This document shows positions 62,095 to 64,000 of a stretch of 64,000 bases of DNA, piece after piece. The position numbers were made by a program, and so were the translations under genes. This stretch comes from UBA3839 sp902776985 (GTDB lineage: Bacteria > Bacteroidota > Bacteroidia > Bacteroidales > Bacteroidaceae), in NCBI GenBank assembly GCA_902776985.1, contig CACYSD010000011.1, positions 1-64,000 on the forward strand. The letters are read 5' to 3'. The notes below the pieces were generated by a model. That model was not told the DNA's origin. It was given only the letters and a program-made list of their open reading frames with translations, and did not search any database. The number at the start of each line of letters is the position of its first letter. Position 1 is the stretch's first letter.

Positions 62095-62139
62095 CTCATT
62101 TCTGTTGAGCTTTTATGATTGCTTGGCAAAAAATCGTTG

Positions 62140-62430
62140 CAAAACCTCCAAAAACTTGAGTTTTTAAGATTTTAAGTTCTTAAGTTTTTGAGTTCTTTGT
62201 ATTTTTTCGCCTTAGGCGAGCGAGATTTTCTTCAGATTTTTTTGAGATTTATTGGGAGCGTTCAATGGTCTTTACACCCCCTTCGCACCACCTTCCCTTC
62301 GGTAACCAATTGCTACGATTCCGCAATTGCCCCCGTCATCGGGGGACAGAAACCCCAAGCGTGCTCTTTTGATTATTATCTTTAATAGGTATCGCACGAT
62401 GATTTGCCGTTAGGCAAGTGAGTTTTTAAG
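62140..62430 (-). repeat. Mosaic intergenic repeat, copy B, upstream of leuB
   Basis: The largest copy of the leader repeat. Read towards leuB, a TTGCC/GGCAA hairpin precedes the core with CGTGCGATACC and GAGCACGCTTGGGG. The CCCCCG/CGGGGG hairpin follows, then an extra segment of about 45 bases with CAATTGCGG and GGTTACCGAAGGGAAGG (related to 22421-22470). GAACGCTCCCAATAAA, a CGCCTAAGGCG hairpin and A/T-rich AACTTAAGAAC repeats complete it. No ORF is credible here. Confidence 0.7.
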
Positions 62431-62493
62431 TTTCTATATCTTTGCAAACAGCTGATTCTCAGCGATAAATTTTGATGAAATTTTTTTAGTTTC

Positions 62494-62613
62494 ATCAAAA
62501 TTTTGATGCCACGGCATCAAATATTTTATGTCGAACCATCAAACAATTGATGCTTAACCATCAAACTTTTGATGCTGTGCCATCAAATCTTTGATAGTTA
62601 ATTATCAAAATTA
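62494..62613. repeat. Tandem array 2: five 22-bp palindromic units
   Basis: Units start at 62494, 62516, 62538, 62560 and 62582, with a partial sixth at 62604. As in array 1, each reads ATCAA-N4-TTGAT plus an 8-base linker, after a T-rich tract ending in TTTC. At the last junction both arms change together (TTTGATA/TATCAAA instead of TTTGATG/CATCAAA), so pairing is kept. One unit has a mismatch (TTTAT). The array ends 16 bases before the MITE-like copy 2. Confidence 0.85.
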
Positions 62614-62628
62614 CGAAAAGTAACATAA

Positions 62629-62768
62629 GGTAGGTTCTAAAAATTCTGTTTTTAGTTTCCCTACCCAATGTATTTGAGTTTTATCGGCCGCTTTTAGTTT
62701 TCTGTGGTGTCTTTTTGCCATCTTACATAAAATCAAAAATCGTCTCGACATAATTTATAGAACCTACC
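62629..62768 (-). mobile_element. Miniature inverted-repeat element (MITE-like), copy 2
   Basis: A 140-bp element in inverse orientation to copy 1 (1-191). Terminal inverted repeats of 17 bp (GGTAGGTTCTAAAAATT on the left, with one mismatch on the right) enclose a non-coding body that is nearly identical to copy 1 outside the missing 52 bases. ATAA occurs directly on both sides (62625-62628, 62769-62772), consistent with a 4-bp target duplication. Confidence 0.75.
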
Positions 62769-62774
62769 ATAAAC

Positions 62775-62820
62775 AAAACCTCCTCCTGTTCTGATACAAA
62801 TCCGAATAGGAGGAGGTTTT
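62775..62820 (-). terminator. Terminator downstream of the BspA-like remnant
   Basis: AAAACCTCCTCCT and AGGAGGAGGTTTT form a perfect 13-bp stem with a 20-base loop. The A run at the left end is a T run for leftward transcripts from the remnant gene at 62835. Confidence 0.7.
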
Positions 62821-62834
62821 GGGAACATATTCAT

Positions 62835-63086
62835 TCATTCCTGTTCCTGCCAATTATAAGCATTATTCCTCAACAATATTTTGAAATTTACTCCTTTTAG
62901 ATATTGAGATTGATACATCTCTGAAGCAAATTCGGGGACATAAAGTATTGCCTGTTCGTATGTTTCATCACTAAAAGGACCATATTCATCTGTCATTATT
63001 CTTGCTGGAGGATTAGAATGTGTCCATTTGCAATGAATCTCTCTCAATTTTTTACAATTATAGTATTTGCAAGTTACTCTATATCA
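62835..63086 (-). pseudogene. C-terminal remnant of a BspA-like leucine-rich-repeat protein
   Basis: The open frame carries a final BspA-type repeat: C-K-K-L-R-E-I-H-C-K-W then P-P-A-R, F-S-D-E-T-Y-E-Q-A-I-L-Y-V-P and a last helix with Y-Q-S-Q-Y-L-K-G-V-N-F-K. In the same frame, repeat-like sequence (Y-R-V-T-C-K-Y-Y-N) runs up to a stop near 63087. There is no signal peptide and no ATG; only a TTG at 63047. Intact members have many such repeats and an export signal, so this is a truncated leftover, probably cut when neighbouring elements arrived. Confidence 0.6.
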
Positions 63087-63357
63087 ACATTTTATAATCT
63101 AAACGATAGAAAAGTAATGACGTAGATTCTAAAGGACACGTAAAAGAGGAAGATTTAACATTTTTAACCTTTACAAACCACAAAAACGAAGTGTTTGTGC
63201 AACTTTTGAAGTGAATTTGGTGAATAGTTCTATAAAAAACACAAGTAATTGTCATATGCAACCTACAATAGGGTTAAAAAATGAATTATTTTCAATTTTT
63301 GACGTTATCAATTATTAATTTTACAAATTATTGATGTGTATATGAATTTTTTTTTAG

Positions 63358-63365
63358 TATTTTTG
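63358..63365 (+). promoter_or_regulatory. -7 element of the HTH / BrxA-like operon
   Basis: TATTTTTG fits TAnnTTTG. It ends where an alternative GTG start lies (63365), which argues that translation really begins at ATG 63386. The 270 bases before it (63087-63357) are A/T-rich and show no gene. Confidence 0.5.
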
Positions 63366-63385
63366 TGGCATTAAAACCATATACG

Positions 63386-63613
63386 ATGGAAGAAAACAAA
63401 GATTTAAATCGGATTAAGGTAATGTTGGCCGAGAAGAAACGGACAAACAAGTGGCTTGCAGAGCAACTTGGCGTTAATGCTGCCACAGTTAGCAAGTGGT
63501 GTACCAATTCTTCCCAGCCGTCTTTGGATATGCTGAGCAAAATAGCAGCAGCCTTAAAAGTGGATTATACAGAACTTGTAAGAATAAAGCGCATTCATGG
63601 CGAAGAAGAATAA
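63386..63613 (+). CDS. XRE-family helix-turn-helix regulator
   Basis: A 75-residue Cro/CI-type DNA-binding protein. The helix-turn-helix reads K-W-L-A-E-Q-L-G-V-N-A-A-T-V-S-K-W-C-T-N, followed by P-S-L-D-M-L-S-K-I-A-A-A-L-K-V. It has no other domain. ATG 63386 is chosen over GTG 63365 because the -7 element ends at 63365. It overlaps the next gene by 17 bases, so the two are translated together. Small XRE proteins of this kind often control restriction-modification or BREX operons. Confidence 0.88.
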   Translation: MEENKDLNRIKVMLAEKKRTNKWLAEQLGVNAATVSKWCTNSSQPSLDMLSKIAAALKVDYTELVRIKRIHGEEE

Positions 63614-64000
63614 CGGAAAATATGATTCAGGGGTCAACATCATGGGTAGTGTTCCAAACTACAATGTGATGCTTGACTATATCAGTGATACATACGGCAT
63701 CACTGAAGGCAGTACAGGTGCCTTTGAGTTTAGGACAGAAAAATCCTTGCAACGGTTTGTCTCTGCCATAGAATCCTGTATTCTCAAATTTAAGAATGAC
63801 ACTCATAAGAGGCTGTTCTTTGATGCCATTGCAGATAAAACATTTTCGGTACAAGAGAGGTTGGTCATCTTGTTTTGGCAACTGACCTATTCAAATCTTC
63901 TCTTTTCCCGTATAACAGCAGAGGTATTCATGAAGGCTGTCTATTCAGGACGTGTTACCATCATGGCAGAAGAAATCACCAGTTTCCTACGTTTTATAAA
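63597..64000 (+). CDS. BrxA-like (DUF1819-type) protein, partial at the window edge
   Basis: At least 134 residues are visible before the window ends. The frame starts M-A-K-K-N-N-G-K-Y-D-S-G-V-N. A region like the DUF1819/BrxA pattern follows: R-T-E-K-S-L-Q-R-F-V-S-A-I, then L-V-I-L-F-W-Q-L-T-Y-S-N-L-L-F, A-E-V-F-M-K-A-V-Y and I-T-S-F-L-R-F-I. BrxA is a small DNA-binding protein that opens most BREX phage-defence operons and often follows a small regulator gene, as here. The match is from memory of the family pattern, not a search. The ATG overlaps the regulator gene by 17 bases. Confidence 0.5.
   Translation, partial: MAKKNNGKYDSGVNIMGSVPNYNVMLDYISDTYGITEGSTGAFEFRTEKSLQRFVSAIESCILKFKNDTHKRLFFDAIADKTFSVQERLVILFWQLTYSNLLFSRITAEVFMKAVYSGRVTIMAEEITSFLRFI

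Noticed and set aside
63627..63881. Minus-strand frame of 84 codons at the right edge
   Set aside because: It is the shadow of the BrxA-like gene, which overlaps its regulator in the usual operon fashion.

Overview
The window looks like a chromosome segment of a Bacteroidales bacterium, most likely Prevotella or a close relative from a gut or rumen habitat. The evidence is the Bacteroidetes promoter pattern (TTTG about 19 bases before TAnnTTTG, with no strong Shine-Dalgarno sites), a 1308-residue hybrid two-component regulator, many secreted carbohydrate-active enzymes with Prevotella-type C-terminal tails, BspA-like repeats, and the gene order rpsU-xerC-hpf-tRNAs-tuf-secE-nusG-rplKAJL-rpoBC.

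Layout. 1-2.6 kb: one copy of a miniature inverted-repeat element, then four small exported proteins or lipoproteins on the minus strand, two of them paralogous and two preceded by near-identical promoters. 2.8-4.6 kb: a membrane-anchored TPR regulator. 4.7-9.3 kb: carB and a P-loop kinase/CYTH fusion. 9.5-18.1 kb: a secreted clan GH-A glycosidase followed within 13 bases by a tight cobalamin nucleotide-loop operon (cobQ, cobD, cbiB, cobU, cobT, cobS). 18.2-23.7 kb: pruA, a putative zinc protease lipoprotein, an aminopeptidase P and a leucine-rich-repeat lipoprotein. 23.8-40 kb: a polysaccharide-use locus without SusC/SusD. It has a divergent GH53 galactanase and GH5 enzyme, a frameshifted secreted binding protein, a double esterase, the hybrid regulator and a very large secreted protein with highly-expressed-type codon use. 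41.2-56.4 kb: the core translation/transcription block with four tRNAs. 56.6-62 kb: a two-domain esterase, nhaC, a small membrane protein and leuB. 62-64 kb: a repeat-rich junction, then a helix-turn-helix gene overlapping a BrxA-like (DUF1819-type) gene that runs off the window. This may be the start of a BREX-type defence island.

How the parts relate. The galactanase, GH5 enzyme and esterases would deacetylate and cut plant cell-wall polysaccharides outside the cell. Six of the secreted proteins share a C-terminal tail of the type IX secretion kind, and the hybrid regulator probably controls this set. The core block is ordinary housekeeping, with visible attenuator-like hairpins after nusG and rplL.

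The least explained material is non-coding. There are two matching arrays of five 22-bp palindromic units (41211-41332 and 62494-62613). A mosaic leader repeat lies upstream of carB, leuB and two lipoprotein genes, always in the same orientation relative to the downstream gene. An inverted pair of miniature elements sits near the two window ends. A 34-bp tandem repeat carries a copy of the tRNA-Thr 3' end. All family names come from reading motifs; no database search was run.
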